Below are positions 24,351 to 33,271 of a DNA stretch of 64,000 bases, one piece after another. The translations under genes were made by a program, and so were the position numbers. The stretch comes from RBG-16-66-20 sp035499575. Its GTDB lineage: Bacteria; Pseudomonadota; Gammaproteobacteria; Burkholderiales; SG8-39. The stretch is from the NCBI GenBank assembly GCA_035499575.1, contig DATJYN010000115.1, forward strand, positions 31,350-95,349, in the 5' to 3' direction. Under the pieces are notes generated by a model. The model worked only from the letters and a program-made list of their open reading frames with translations, ran no database searches and was not told the origin of the DNA. The first letter of the stretch is position 1. The number at the start of each line of letters is the position of its first letter.

Positions 24351-26171
24351 GTGATCAGCGGGCAAGTCGGCAGGTACGCAGTATCCGGAGAGTTGGGCCG
24401 CGGTGGCATGGCGACCGTCTACCGCGGCCTCGACCCTGTCATCAAGCGCGAAGCGGCGCTCAAGGTGATCCGCAAGGCCGACCTGGACCCTGCCGAAGCG
24501 ACGCAGATCCTAGACCGCTTCAAGCGCGAAGCGCAGGCCGCCGGCAGCCTGCACCATCCGAACGTGGTCGCGATCTACGAGTACGGCGAAGACGACGAAC
24601 GCGCGTGGATCGCCATGGAGCTGGTGCAGGGACGTACGCTGCGCGACCACCTGCTCGCCGGCTGGCGGCCCGACCTCGCCCGGCTGCCCTCGGTGCTGGA
24701 GCAACTGCTCGAGGCGCTCGACTATTCTCACGGCCGCGGCGTCGTACACCGCGACGTGAAGCCCGGTAACGTGCTGATCAGCGACATGGGCGTCGCCAAG
24801 ATCAGCGATTTCGGCATTGCGCGCATCGAACTCTCGCACTTGACGCAGGCCGGCGAAATGCTGGGCACGCCCTTCTACATGGCGCCCGAGCAGTACGAGG
24901 GGCGCGACATCGACGAGCGCACCGACATCTACTCCGCGGGCGTGATCGTCTACGAAGTCCTTTGCGGCCGCCGGCCCTACGACGGCCAAGGCGGCAACCT
25001 GATGCGGCAGATCCTGCAGGATCCGCCACCGCCGGTTTCCACCTACGAGCCGCGCCTGCCGGTCACCATCGACATGGTGCTGGGAAAAGCGCTCGCGAAG
25101 AAACCGGAGAACCGCTACAGGAACGCGCGCGAATTTCTTGATGCCCTGAGAAATGCGTTCCCGGGATCGATCCGACCCCAGGCAAGCTTGGCCGGAAATG
25201 TCGGGGCGCTACGCAAGGCTCTGGCGTCTTCGGCCGCGGCCGCGCCGCTGCCTCCAAAGCCCGCGATTCGCCGCCCCGCGGTCCTGTTCGTCGACGACGA
25301 GGAAAGAATCGTGAACTCGCTGGAGCACCTGTTCCGCGACAGCTACGAGATCGAAACTGCGGGCGGCGGCACGGCGGCGCTGGAGCGCTTGCGCGCCCGG
25401 CGTTTCCACGTGCTGGTCAGCGATCAGCGCATGCCTGAGATGCCCGGGGTCGAATTGCTCCGACAGGCGAAGGACCTTGCGCCCGGAACCGTGCGCCTGC
25501 TGCTCACCGGCTATTCTGACCTTGCCGCCATCGTCGGCTCGGTGAACGACGGCGAAGTCTTCCGCTTCGTGTCCAAGCCCTGGCAAGAGGAAGACCTGCG
25601 CGCCACGCTCGCCGAGGCGGTGGATGTTTCGATCGCGCTCGAAGCCGCCGCTGCGTCGCCTGCGCCCGCGCTGCCGCCGGGTGCCGCGGTGCTGGTGCTG
25701 GGCGAATCGTCGATCGCGCGCGCCGCTCGCGAGCTGGCGAAGAATGCCTACAAGGTGCACGAGGCGGCCAATATCGACGCGGCGCTGGAAGTGCTCGCGG
25801 CCGAGGAGATCGCCACGCTGGTCTGCGACCTGGACATCGGCTCGAGCGGCCCGGCGGCGCTGCTGCGGATCCTCAAGAAGCAGTCGCCGCAGACCCAGTT
25901 GATCGCGGTGTCGGCGGCCTCGGACTCCGAACTGATCATCAGCCTGATCAACGAGGCGCGCATCTACCGCTTCCTGAAGAAGCCGGTGAATTTCTCGCTG
26001 CTGCAGACTGCGCTGAACGCGGCGCTCGGCCGCTACGCGCGCATGGCGAATTCGCCGGCGCTGCTGCGCTCGGAATCCGCGCGTCGCGGAAAGCAGGGTG
26101 ATGCGGAGTCGTCGATCCTGGGACGGTTGAAAACGCTCGGCGGCCGCTTCGCCGCCGCCTTCAAGAGCTAG
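24351..26171 (+). CDS. Ser/Thr protein kinase with two C-terminal receiver domains
   Basis: A 606-residue cytoplasmic protein starting at GTG. Residues ~1-275 form a Hanks-type kinase: GELGRGGMATVYRG, ALKVIRK, VVHRDVKPGNVLI, KISDFGIAR and GTPFYMAPEQ are all intact. After an Ala/Pro linker, receiver 1 (~310-430) has VLFVDDEER, phospho-acceptor Asp in VSDQRMPEMPG, LLLTGYSDL and VSKPWQEED, like receivers of RpfG-type regulators. Receiver 2 (~447-570) keeps an Asp in LVCDLDIGSSG and a KKP motif, but its acidic pocket reads LVLGES, so it may not be phosphorylated normally. Translationally adjacent to the histidine kinase upstream. Confidence 0.92.
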   Translation: MISGQVGRYAVSGELGRGGMATVYRGLDPVIKREAALKVIRKADLDPAEATQILDRFKREAQAAGSLHHPNVVAIYEYGEDDERAWIAMELVQGRTLRDHLLAGWRPDLARLPSVLEQLLEALDYSHGRGVVHRDVKPGNVLISDMGVAKISDFGIARIELSHLTQAGEMLGTPFYMAPEQYEGRDIDERTDIYSAGVIVYEVLCGRRPYDGQGGNLMRQILQDPPPPVSTYEPRLPVTIDMVLGKALAKKPENRYRNAREFLDALRNAFPGSIRPQASLAGNVGALRKALASSAAAAPLPPKPAIRRPAVLFVDDEERIVNSLEHLFRDSYEIETAGGGTAALERLRARRFHVLVSDQRMPEMPGVELLRQAKDLAPGTVRLLLTGYSDLAAIVGSVNDGEVFRFVSKPWQEEDLRATLAEAVDVSIALEAAAASPAPALPPGAAVLVLGESSIARAARELAKNAYKVHEAANIDAALEVLAAEEIATLVCDLDIGSSGPAALLRILKKQSPQTQLIAVSAASDSELIISLINEARIYRFLKKPVNFSLLQTALNAALGRYARMANSPALLRSESARRGKQGDAESSILGRLKTLGGRFAAAFKS

Positions 26172-26172
26172 C

Positions 26173-26361
26173 TCAGACCTCGATCATCTCGAAGTCGTCC
26201 TTGCGCGCGCCGCATTCGGGGCAAGTCCAGTTCATCGGCACGTCCTCCCAGCGCGTGCCCGGCGCAATGCCCTCGCCGGGAAGTCCCGCTGCTTCGTCGT
26301 AAACCCATCCGCAGATGAGGCACATCCATGTCTTGAATTGCACTTGTTGTTCGGTGGTCAT
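26173..26361 (-). CDS. rubredoxin
   Basis: A 62-residue rubredoxin, a one-iron electron carrier. The Fe(Cys)4 site is formed by CLICGWVYDEAAG and CPECGARKDDF, with the typical WEDVPMNWTCP in between. It is transcribed alone, divergent from thiD and convergent with the kinase gene; the stops are one base apart, within a GAGCTAGCTC palindrome. Redox partners cannot be told from context. Confidence 0.95.
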   Translation of the reverse strand: MTTEQQVQFKTWMCLICGWVYDEAAGLPGEGIAPGTRWEDVPMNWTCPECGARKDDFEMIEV

Positions 26362-26375
26362 TGGTGGCGGGACAG

Positions 26376-26381
26376 TAAAAT
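26376..26381 (+). promoter_or_regulatory. candidate -10 hexamer for thiD-thiE-hemL
   Basis: TAAAAT lies 19 bases upstream of the thiD ATG in the 38-base gap to rubredoxin. The same hexamer occurs before aroQ and the FAH-family gene. There is no good -35. Confidence 0.3.
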
Positions 26382-26399
26382 TGGCACGGATATTAACGC

Positions 26400-27191
26400 A
26401 TGTCGTTGACGCCTCCCGCCGTTCTCTCCTTCGCTGCCTCCGATCCGACCGGCGGCGCGGGCCTGCAAGCGGACCTGCTTACCATCGCGAGCCTCGGCTG
26501 TCATCCGTTGTCGGTGCTGACCGCGCTGACCGCGCAGGATACGAGCGGCGTCGACAGCCTGCTGGCCCTCGAACCGGACTGGATCGCACGCCAGGCTCGC
26601 TGCGTGCTGGCAGATATTCCGGTCGCCGCCTTCAAGCTCGGCGTACTCGGTTCGGCGCGCAACGTTGCTGCGGTTGCTGCGATCCTCGCCGGGCATTCGC
26701 GCACTCCGATGGTGCTCGACCCGGTGCTCGCATCCGGCCGCGGGGATCCGCTATCGGATAGCGAAACAGTCGAGGCGCTGCGCGCCGTGCTTTTTCCCCT
26801 CACTACGATCCTGACACCGAACAGTATCGAGGTGCGGCGCCTCGCGCTCGCCGCGCCGGATGCGGCCCTCGCCGATTGCGCCGGGGAACTTGTCAGGAAG
26901 GGATGCAGGCATGTGCTCATTACCGGCACGCACGAGCCCGGCGCCAAAGTCGTCAATACGCTCTACGACGCGAGCGGCGTAGTGCGCCAGGACCGATGGC
27001 CGCGCCTGCCCGGCAGCTTTCACGGCTCGGGCTGCACGCTCGCCTCGGCGCTCGCGGCATTCCTCGCAAAGGGAATGGCTGTACCCGAAGCAGCCCGGCT
27101 GGCGCAGGAATACACGTGGAAAACGCTCGAAAGCGGTTTCGCGCCGGGCCACGGCCAGCGGCTTCCCGACCGTTTCTTCAAAACGCGATGA
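26400..27191 (+). CDS. thiD: hydroxymethylpyrimidine/phosphomethylpyrimidine kinase
   Basis: A 263-residue ribokinase-fold enzyme that twice phosphorylates HMP for thiamine synthesis. It shows VLSFAASDPTGGAGLQADLL at the start, TALTAQDTSGV, MVLDPVLASGRGDPL and the catalytic-loop region LPGSFHGSGCTLASALAAF. The stop overlaps the thiE ATG as ATGA. Downstream thiE gives the next step of the pathway. Confidence 0.95.
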   Translation: MSLTPPAVLSFAASDPTGGAGLQADLLTIASLGCHPLSVLTALTAQDTSGVDSLLALEPDWIARQARCVLADIPVAAFKLGVLGSARNVAAVAAILAGHSRTPMVLDPVLASGRGDPLSDSETVEALRAVLFPLTTILTPNSIEVRRLALAAPDAALADCAGELVRKGCRHVLITGTHEPGAKVVNTLYDASGVVRQDRWPRLPGSFHGSGCTLASALAAFLAKGMAVPEAARLAQEYTWKTLESGFAPGHGQRLPDRFFKTR

Positions 27192-27790
27192 AGCTGCGGG
27201 GGCTCTACGCGATTGCGCCCGAATCGGGCGATAGCGAAGTGCTGCTCAGGCAAGTGGCGCAGGCCCTCGAGGGCGGCATCGCTTGCTTCCAGTACCGGCG
27301 CAAGGCCCGCCAGAACGCACGCGAAGCCCTCGCCCTCGCGGCCCTCTGCCGTGCGAGCGGCGTGCCTTTCATCGTCAACGACGATGTCGACATCGCGCTT
27401 ACAGCCGGCGCCGACGGCGTTCATCTCGGGCGCGATGATGGCGATGTCGCGACCGCACGATTGAAGCTGAAAGAAAAGTTGCTCGGAGTTTCCTGCTACG
27501 ACTCGCTTGCCGCGGCGCGCAGGGCGGTGGAGGCGGGAGCCGACTACATTGCGTTCGGGAGCATGTTTGCCTCGCCGACCAAGCCGGGCGCAGTCCGCGC
27601 CCCGCTTTCGCTGTTTTCGGAAGCGCGCGCGCTCGGGGTGCCGCTGGTGGCGATCGGCGGCATAACCCTGGAAAACGCGCCGCAAGTGCTCGCGGCTGGA
27701 GCGGATGCCCTGGCCGTGATCTCGGACCTGTTCGACGCCGCGGACATCGCCGGCCGCGCGCGCGCTTACGGTAAGCTGTTTCAATCATGA
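27188..27790 (+). CDS. thiE: thiamine-phosphate synthase
   Basis: A 200-residue TIM-barrel enzyme joining HMP-PP and thiazole phosphate. GLYAIAPESGDSEVLLRQVA begins the barrel; VPFIVNDDVDIALTAGADGV and HLGRDDGD bind the pyrophosphate and Mg2+, GVSCYDSLAAA and YIAFGSMFASPTKPGA are conserved, and the phosphate loop is VAIGGITLEN. It overlaps thiD and hemL by four bases at each end, so the three are translated as a coupled unit. Confidence 0.94.
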   Translation: MKLRGLYAIAPESGDSEVLLRQVAQALEGGIACFQYRRKARQNAREALALAALCRASGVPFIVNDDVDIALTAGADGVHLGRDDGDVATARLKLKEKLLGVSCYDSLAAARRAVEAGADYIAFGSMFASPTKPGAVRAPLSLFSEARALGVPLVAIGGITLENAPQVLAAGADALAVISDLFDAADIAGRARAYGKLFQS

Positions 27791-29064
27791 CGACACGCAA
27801 TCAATCGCTGTTCGAGCGAGCGCGGCTGCGCATTCCCGCGGGCGTGAACTCGCCGGTGCGCGCCTTCGGCGCGGTCGGCGGCACCCCGCCGTTCTTCGAG
27901 CGCGCCTCCGGCCCGTACCTGTGGGATGCCGACGGCAAGCGCTACATCGACTACCTCGGCTCCTGGGGACCGATGGTGGCCGGGCACACGCACCCCGCAG
28001 TAGTGGAGGCGGTACAGGCGGCCGCGTCGCGGGCGCTGTCCTTCGGCGCGCCCACCGAGGCCGAAATCGAACTCGCCGAGAAGATCTGCCAGCTGGTCCC
28101 TTCCATGGAAATGCTGCGCCTCGTGTCTTCCGGCACCGAGGCGACGATGACCGCGATCCGCCTCGCGCGCGGCCACACCGGACGAAACCTGGTCGTCAAG
28201 TTCGAGGGCTGCTATCACGGCCACGCCGACAGCCTGCTGGTTAAGGCGGGTTCCGGCGCCCTCACTTTCGGCAATCCCAGCTCGGCAGGCGTGCCGCCAG
28301 AAACCGCCGCGCACACATTGGTATTGGACTTCAATAATTCGGAACAAATAGAAAAAACCTTCAGTGCCCGTGGGTCGGACATAGCCTGCGTGATCGTCGA
28401 GCCGGTCGCCGGCAACATGAATCTCGTACTGCCCAAGCCGGGCTTCCTGGAAACGCTGCGAAAAAACTGCACTCAGCACGGCGCCGTGCTGATCCTAGAC
28501 GAAGTGATGACCGGATTCCGCGTCGCGCTCGGCGGCGCGCAGGCGCGCTACGGCATCGCGCCGGACCTCACGACGCTCGGCAAGGTCATCGGCGGCGGCC
28601 TGCCGGTGGGCGCCGTCGGCGGCAAGCGCGACATCATGCAGAAAATCGCGCCGCTCGGACCCGTTTACCAGGCTGGCACGCTGTCGGGCAATCCGGTCGC
28701 CGTCGCCGCCGGCCTGGCGACGTTGAAGCTGGTGGAGGAAAAAGATTTCCAGCGAAAAGTCGAAGCAACGACGAAATCGCTGGTCGACGGCTTGGTCGCC
28801 GAAGCCGGGAAAGCCGATGTCGTTTTCTCGGCGCAATCCGTCGGCAGCATGTTCGGCCTTTATTTCCGCGCGGTTCCGCCAACGAGTTTTGCGGAAGTCA
28901 TGCAATGCGACAAGGAACGCTTCAATAAATTCTTCCACGCCATGCTGGCGCGCGGCATCTACCTCGCGCCCTCCGCCTACGAGGCCGGATTCGTTTCAGC
29001 GGCGCACGGCGCCACCGAGATCGACGCCACGCTCGCAGCCGCACGCGAGGCATTCAAGCGGTGA
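27787..29064 (+). CDS. hemL: glutamate-1-semialdehyde 2,1-aminomutase
   Basis: A 425-residue PLP enzyme making 5-aminolevulinate for haem by the C5 route. Conserved parts are RIPAGVNSPVRAFGAVGGTP, VSSGTEATMTAIRLARG, FEGCYHGHADSLLVKAGSG, LILDEVMTGFRVALGGAQ and the PLP lysine in TTLGKVIGGGLPVGAVGG. A short AT-richer patch occurs near 28,315-28,365. Its stop overlaps the next gene's GTG. Confidence 0.97.
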   Translation: MTTRNQSLFERARLRIPAGVNSPVRAFGAVGGTPPFFERASGPYLWDADGKRYIDYLGSWGPMVAGHTHPAVVEAVQAAASRALSFGAPTEAEIELAEKICQLVPSMEMLRLVSSGTEATMTAIRLARGHTGRNLVVKFEGCYHGHADSLLVKAGSGALTFGNPSSAGVPPETAAHTLVLDFNNSEQIEKTFSARGSDIACVIVEPVAGNMNLVLPKPGFLETLRKNCTQHGAVLILDEVMTGFRVALGGAQARYGIAPDLTTLGKVIGGGLPVGAVGGKRDIMQKIAPLGPVYQAGTLSGNPVAVAAGLATLKLVEEKDFQRKVEATTKSLVDGLVAEAGKADVVFSAQSVGSMFGLYFRAVPPTSFAEVMQCDKERFNKFFHAMLARGIYLAPSAYEAGFVSAAHGATEIDATLAAAREAFKR

Positions 29065-31166
29065 CGCGACCCGCCGAAGACGCCGCCTCCCTAAACCTCC
29101 TCGGCAACGAGCGCAGGAAAGCGGGCAACTTCGAGGATGCGGCGGCGAGCTACCGGCGGGCGCTCGAAGTGCAACCCGATTACACCAACGCCCTCTACAA
29201 CCTCGGGCTGGTCCTCCTCGACCTGAAGCGTCCGCAGGAAGCGGAGCGGCACTTCCGCCGGCTGCGCGAAATCGAACCGCGCGACGCGGAGGCGATTTTC
29301 CAGCTCGCGCTGCTCGCCGCCGACCGCTCGCAACCTGCCGAAGCAGCGCAGCTGTACCGCGACGCGCTGAAGCTGGCTCCGGACAATCCGGGAATCTGGC
29401 TCGGTCTGGCATTCGTTTGCAGTGGCCTGCCGGGACAGCAGGAAGAAGCAGTACGCTGCCTGCGCCAGTGCTTGCAACTCGACCCCGAATCGGCAGAGGC
29501 GCACGGCGCACTCGGCGGCCTGCTGCTGGCGGAAGGCCGGCTTGAGGAGGCGATCGCGCACTACCGGGCCGGTATCCGTTCGGAGCCTGGTAACGCGATG
29601 CTTCATTGCCAGCTCGGCAACGCCATGATGAGCAGCGGCCGGCCGGCCGACGCGGTCAGTTGGTATGAAAAGACCCTGCAGCTCGACCCGGGACTCGCTC
29701 TCGCGCATCTCAACCTCGGGTCCGTGCACGGGTTGCTGCGCGCGCATGACCGCGCGATCGCCTGCTACGAAGCAGCCCTGCGCATCCAGCCGGACAACGC
29801 GGCTGCCCGGGGCAACCTGCTCTACGAGAAGCAGCGCATTTGCGACTGGTCGCGATTCGAGGAGTTGTGCGCCCGCCAGCGCCTCGATTCGCAGCGAGAA
29901 ACCGAACAGGAAGTACTGCCCTTCAACCTGCTTTCCATTCCATCCACTGCGGCGGAACAGCTGCAATGCGCCAAACAATATGGAACGCGGCAGGCGCGGG
30001 CCGTTGCCCGCGACCGCGAGCGGCTGGCTTTCCGCCATGAGCGCCGGCTGCCCGGCGGGCGGCTCAGGATCGGCTACCTGTCCGCGGACCTGCGCGAACA
30101 TCCGGTGGCGAGCCTGGTCGCGGAAATGTTCGAGCTGCACGACCGCAGCCGCTTCGAGGTCCTCGCCTATTCCTACGGACCGAACGACAAGAGCCCCATG
30201 CGGCGGCGGCTGGAGCAGGCATTCGACCGCTTCGCGAACATCGCCCCGCTATCTCACGCCGATGCCGCCACGCGCATCCATGCCGACGGCGTCAACATCC
30301 TCGTCGACCTCACGGGTTACACCACGTTCGGGCGACCGGAAATCGCTTCCCTGCGTCCAGCGCCGGTGCAGGTCAGCTACATGTTTCCCGGAACGCTGGG
30401 CACCGGTTTCTACGATTACATCCTGACCGACCGCTACGTCACTCCGCCCGGCGGCGAAGCGTATTTGAGTGAAAAACCTGTCTACATGCCGGGCACCTAC
30501 ATGGCGAACGACCGCAAGCGGACCGTAGGCGCAACGCCATCGCGCGGCGAACTGGGATTGCCGGAGCGATCCTTCGTCTTCTGCTGCTTCAACCATACCT
30601 ACAAGATCCTGCCAGGCATGTTTGCCGCCTGGGTGCGCCTGCTGCAGGCTGCGCCTGACAGCGTGCTGTGGTTGCTCAAGAGCAATCCCTGGGCGGAACA
30701 GAATCTGCTGCGCGAGGCGCAGCGCTACGGCGTGGCGGCCGGTCGGCTGATATTCGCGCCGCTCCTGCCGCAGGCGCAGCACCTTGGCCGCCTGCGCGCG
30801 GCTGACCTGTTCCTCGATACCCAACCGTACAACGCCCATACCACCGCGAGCGACGCACTCTGGGCCGGGCTGCCAGTGGTGACCTGTTCGGGTGATACCT
30901 TTGCTTCGCGCGTCGCCGGCAGCCTGCTGACCGCCATCGGCCTGCCGGAACTTGCGACGCACTCGATGGAAGCCTACGAGGCCCTGGCCCTGCGCCTCGC
31001 ACGCAACCCCGCGGAACTGTCGGCCCTGCGCGGCAAGCTGTCTCGCAACCGGGACAGCACGCCGCTTTTCGACACGCCCGCCTTCACCAGCCATCTCGAA
31101 ACAGCCTACCTGCAGATGTGGGAAAACCATCTGGCGGGCAACCTGCCCCGGGCCATCACGCCGTAG
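29061..31166 (+). CDS. TPR protein with O-GlcNAc-transferase-like (GT41) domain
   Basis: A 701-residue protein starting at GTG in a GTGA overlap with hemL. Residues ~10-270 carry about seven TPR units (for example YTNALYNLGLVLLDLKRPQE and ALAHLNLGSVHGLLRAHDRA). From ~330 a SPINDLY/OGT-type glycosyltransferase follows: RIGYLSADLREHPVASLVAE, VSYMFPGTLGTGFYDYILTD, FCCFNHTYKILPGMFAAW and the UDP-sugar site AHTTASDALWAGLPVVTCSG. In eukaryotes such enzymes modify Ser/Thr of intracellular proteins; bacterial targets are mostly unknown. No signal peptide is seen, so it acts in the cytoplasm. Confidence 0.9.
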   Translation: MTRPAEDAASLNLLGNERRKAGNFEDAAASYRRALEVQPDYTNALYNLGLVLLDLKRPQEAERHFRRLREIEPRDAEAIFQLALLAADRSQPAEAAQLYRDALKLAPDNPGIWLGLAFVCSGLPGQQEEAVRCLRQCLQLDPESAEAHGALGGLLLAEGRLEEAIAHYRAGIRSEPGNAMLHCQLGNAMMSSGRPADAVSWYEKTLQLDPGLALAHLNLGSVHGLLRAHDRAIACYEAALRIQPDNAAARGNLLYEKQRICDWSRFEELCARQRLDSQRETEQEVLPFNLLSIPSTAAEQLQCAKQYGTRQARAVARDRERLAFRHERRLPGGRLRIGYLSADLREHPVASLVAEMFELHDRSRFEVLAYSYGPNDKSPMRRRLEQAFDRFANIAPLSHADAATRIHADGVNILVDLTGYTTFGRPEIASLRPAPVQVSYMFPGTLGTGFYDYILTDRYVTPPGGEAYLSEKPVYMPGTYMANDRKRTVGATPSRGELGLPERSFVFCCFNHTYKILPGMFAAWVRLLQAAPDSVLWLLKSNPWAEQNLLREAQRYGVAAGRLIFAPLLPQAQHLGRLRAADLFLDTQPYNAHTTASDALWAGLPVVTCSGDTFASRVAGSLLTAIGLPELATHSMEAYEALALRLARNPAELSALRGKLSRNRDSTPLFDTPAFTSHLETAYLQMWENHLAGNLPRAITP

Positions 31167-31173
31167 CTTCCGT

Positions 31174-32547
31174 TCAAACCAGGAACAGCGTTGCGAGTCC
31201 CAGGAAAATGAAGAATCCTCCCGAGTCGGTGCAGGCGGTGATCAGCACGGAAGAACCCACGGCCGGATCCTGGCCGAGCCGCGAGCGCAGGTAGGGAATT
31301 GCGACGCCCATGGCGGCGGCGAGCAGCAGGTTGAGCAGCATCGCCAGCGCCATCACGCCGGCAAGCGCGACGTTGCCGTACAGCAGATAGGTCACCACGC
31401 CGAGCAGCCCCCCCCAGAGCACGCCGTTCAGCGTCGCCACGCTGAGTTCCTTGACGATCAGCTGGCGCCAGTAGGCCTGCTGGATCTGCCCGAGCGCCAG
31501 CGCGCGCACGATCATGGTGATGGTCTGGTTACCCGAATTGCCGCCGATGCCCGCGACGATCGGCATCAGCGCGGCAAGCGCCACCAGTCTGGCGATCGAG
31601 CCCTCAAAAGCGCCGATCACGCGTGAAGCGATGAACGCCGTCACCAGGTTGATCGCCAGCCAGGCCCAGCGGTTCTTGAAGCTGTTCCAAACCGGCGCGA
31701 ATACATCCTCTTCCTTCGACAGCCCGGCTTCCGCCAGCTGCGTCTCGGCACTCTTTTCGCGGATGTGGTCCACCACGTCGTTGACCGTGACCCTTCCCAC
31801 CAGGCTGCCTGAGATGAGGTCGACTACTGGCGCGGACACGAGATCGTAGCGTTCGAAGGCCTGCGCGGCGTCTTCCGCGCGGTCTTCGGGCCGCAGCTTG
31901 ACGCTCTCGGGCACCATTACCTCGCCCACCTGGCGGTGCAGGTCGGTGACGATCAGGCGCGCCAGGGGCAGCGTGCCGCGCAGCTTGCCGCCGCGATCGA
32001 CCACGAACAGCTGGTCGGTGTGCGGCGGCAGTTCGTCCAGCGCGCGCAGGTAGCGCGTCGCCGCTTCCAGCGTCACATCGTCGCGCACCGCAACCTGGTC
32101 GAAATCCATCAGCGCGCCCACCGTGCCTTCTTCGTAGGACAGCGCGGCGCGCAGCAGGGCGCGTTCTTCCTGCGGCAGCGCGCGTATGACGTCCTGCACC
32201 ACTTCCGCAGGCAGGTCCGGCGCGAGGTCGGCGATCTCGTCGGCTTCCAGGGTCTCGGCGGCTGCGACCAGCTCCTCCGAATCCATTGTCGCGATCAGCG
32301 ACTCGCGCACCGCCTCGGAGAGCTCCAGCAGGATCTCGCCCTCGCGCTCGACCTTCACCAGCTCCCAGATCACCGACCGCTCTTCGAGCGGTAGCGCTTC
32401 CAGGATGTAGGCCACGTCAGCGGGATGCAGCGGGTCGAGTTCGCTTCGCAGTGCCGCCGGATCGCGAGCCTGGGCGAAGTTCTCCCGAACTCTCCGCAGG
32501 TTCTGCTGCAGGTCCTCGACTTCGAGGCGCGACGATTGATCGGTCAT
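31174..32547 (-). CDS. mgtE: MgtE-type magnesium transporter
   Basis: A 457-residue MgtE channel. The N-terminal superhelical domain (LHPADVAYILEALPLEERSV) is followed by two CBS domains (~residues 140-260, ending VGRVTVNDVVDHIREKSAE) and five membrane helices that begin FKNRWAWLAINLVTAFIASR and include MPIVAGIGGNSGNQTITMIV, the pore signature. The C-terminus has SSVLITACTDSGGFFIFLGL. The N and CBS domains gate the channel by intracellular Mg2+. Overlaps mtgA by four bases. Confidence 0.96.
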   Translation of the reverse strand: MTDQSSRLEVEDLQQNLRRVRENFAQARDPAALRSELDPLHPADVAYILEALPLEERSVIWELVKVEREGEILLELSEAVRESLIATMDSEELVAAAETLEADEIADLAPDLPAEVVQDVIRALPQEERALLRAALSYEEGTVGALMDFDQVAVRDDVTLEAATRYLRALDELPPHTDQLFVVDRGGKLRGTLPLARLIVTDLHRQVGEVMVPESVKLRPEDRAEDAAQAFERYDLVSAPVVDLISGSLVGRVTVNDVVDHIREKSAETQLAEAGLSKEEDVFAPVWNSFKNRWAWLAINLVTAFIASRVIGAFEGSIARLVALAALMPIVAGIGGNSGNQTITMIVRALALGQIQQAYWRQLIVKELSVATLNGVLWGGLLGVVTYLLYGNVALAGVMALAMLLNLLLAAAMGVAIPYLRSRLGQDPAVGSSVLITACTDSGGFFIFLGLATLFLV

Positions 32548-33269
32548 GGAATCTGCGCGGCGGGCATGCGCGCGAGGATAGTCTCGATTCGGCCGGCGAC
32601 ATATGGCGTGATGCTATTGCGTCCGTACCGTCGCGGACTGGGCAGGATCACCGCGAGGAAGGCCGCCTGCTGGGCGCTGAGCTCGGCCGCGCTGGTGCCA
32701 AAGTGATAGCGGGCCGCGGCCTCTGCGCCGAACACGCCCTCGCCCCACTCCGCAAAGTTCAGGTACAGCTCCAGGATGCGCCGCTTGCTCAGCACGGTTT
32801 CCAGCATCCAGGTAATCACGGCCTCCTCGCCCTTGCGCAACCAGGAGCGTTCGCCGGAAAGGAACAGGTTCTTCGCCAGCTGCTGGCTGATGGTCGAGGC
32901 GCCGGAGACCACCCTGCCTTTGCGCTCGTTCTTTTCCATCGCCTTCGAGATCGCTTCCCAGTCGAAGCCCTCATGATCGAGGAACTTGGCGTCCTCCGAT
33001 GCCACGACAGCGCGCTTCAGTTGCGCCGAGATGCGCTCGTAGGGCACCCATTGGTGGGCGAGCCTGGCTTTCGGATCCTTGGTGCGCAGTTCCTCGATGC
33101 GCCGCTCCATGAAGGCGCTGGTCCCGGGCTGGAAGCTGCGCCACCAGAGTACGTGTGCGAAGTACCAGCACTGCACCGCGACCGCGGCCACCGCCAGTGC
33201 GCCCAGGGAATAGCAGAACGCCTTCCAGCCGATGCGCATCGCGCGCAGCACGCCGCCGGCCTTCGCCAT
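32544..33269 (-). CDS. mtgA: monofunctional peptidoglycan glycosyltransferase
   Basis: A 241-residue GT51 enzyme that polymerises glycan strands from lipid II. It has one N-terminal membrane anchor (FCYSLGALAVAAVAVQCWYF), the catalytic glutamate in AVVASEDAKFLDHEGFDW, and GRVVSGASTISQQLAKNLFL, RKGEEAVITWMLETVLSK and RILELYLNFAEWG, which are the GT51 motifs in order. No transpeptidase domain is attached. It is two bases downstream of aroE. Confidence 0.95.
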   Translation of the reverse strand: MAKAGGVLRAMRIGWKAFCYSLGALAVAAVAVQCWYFAHVLWWRSFQPGTSAFMERRIEELRTKDPKARLAHQWVPYERISAQLKRAVVASEDAKFLDHEGFDWEAISKAMEKNERKGRVVSGASTISQQLAKNLFLSGERSWLRKGEEAVITWMLETVLSKRRILELYLNFAEWGEGVFGAEAAARYHFGTSAAELSAQQAAFLAVILPSPRRYGRNSITPYVAGRIETILARMPAAQIP

Positions 33270-33271
33270 GC

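Noticed and set aside
26164..26175. GAGCTAGCTC palindrome between the kinase and rubredoxin stops
   Set aside because: It is made of the two overlapping stop-codon contexts, is short and has no T run; no regulatory role is supported.
26382..26400. TGGCACG before thiD, looking like the -24 half of a sigma-54 promoter
   Set aside because: The -12 position reads TTAAC, lacking the essential GC, so it is not a credible sigma-54 promoter.
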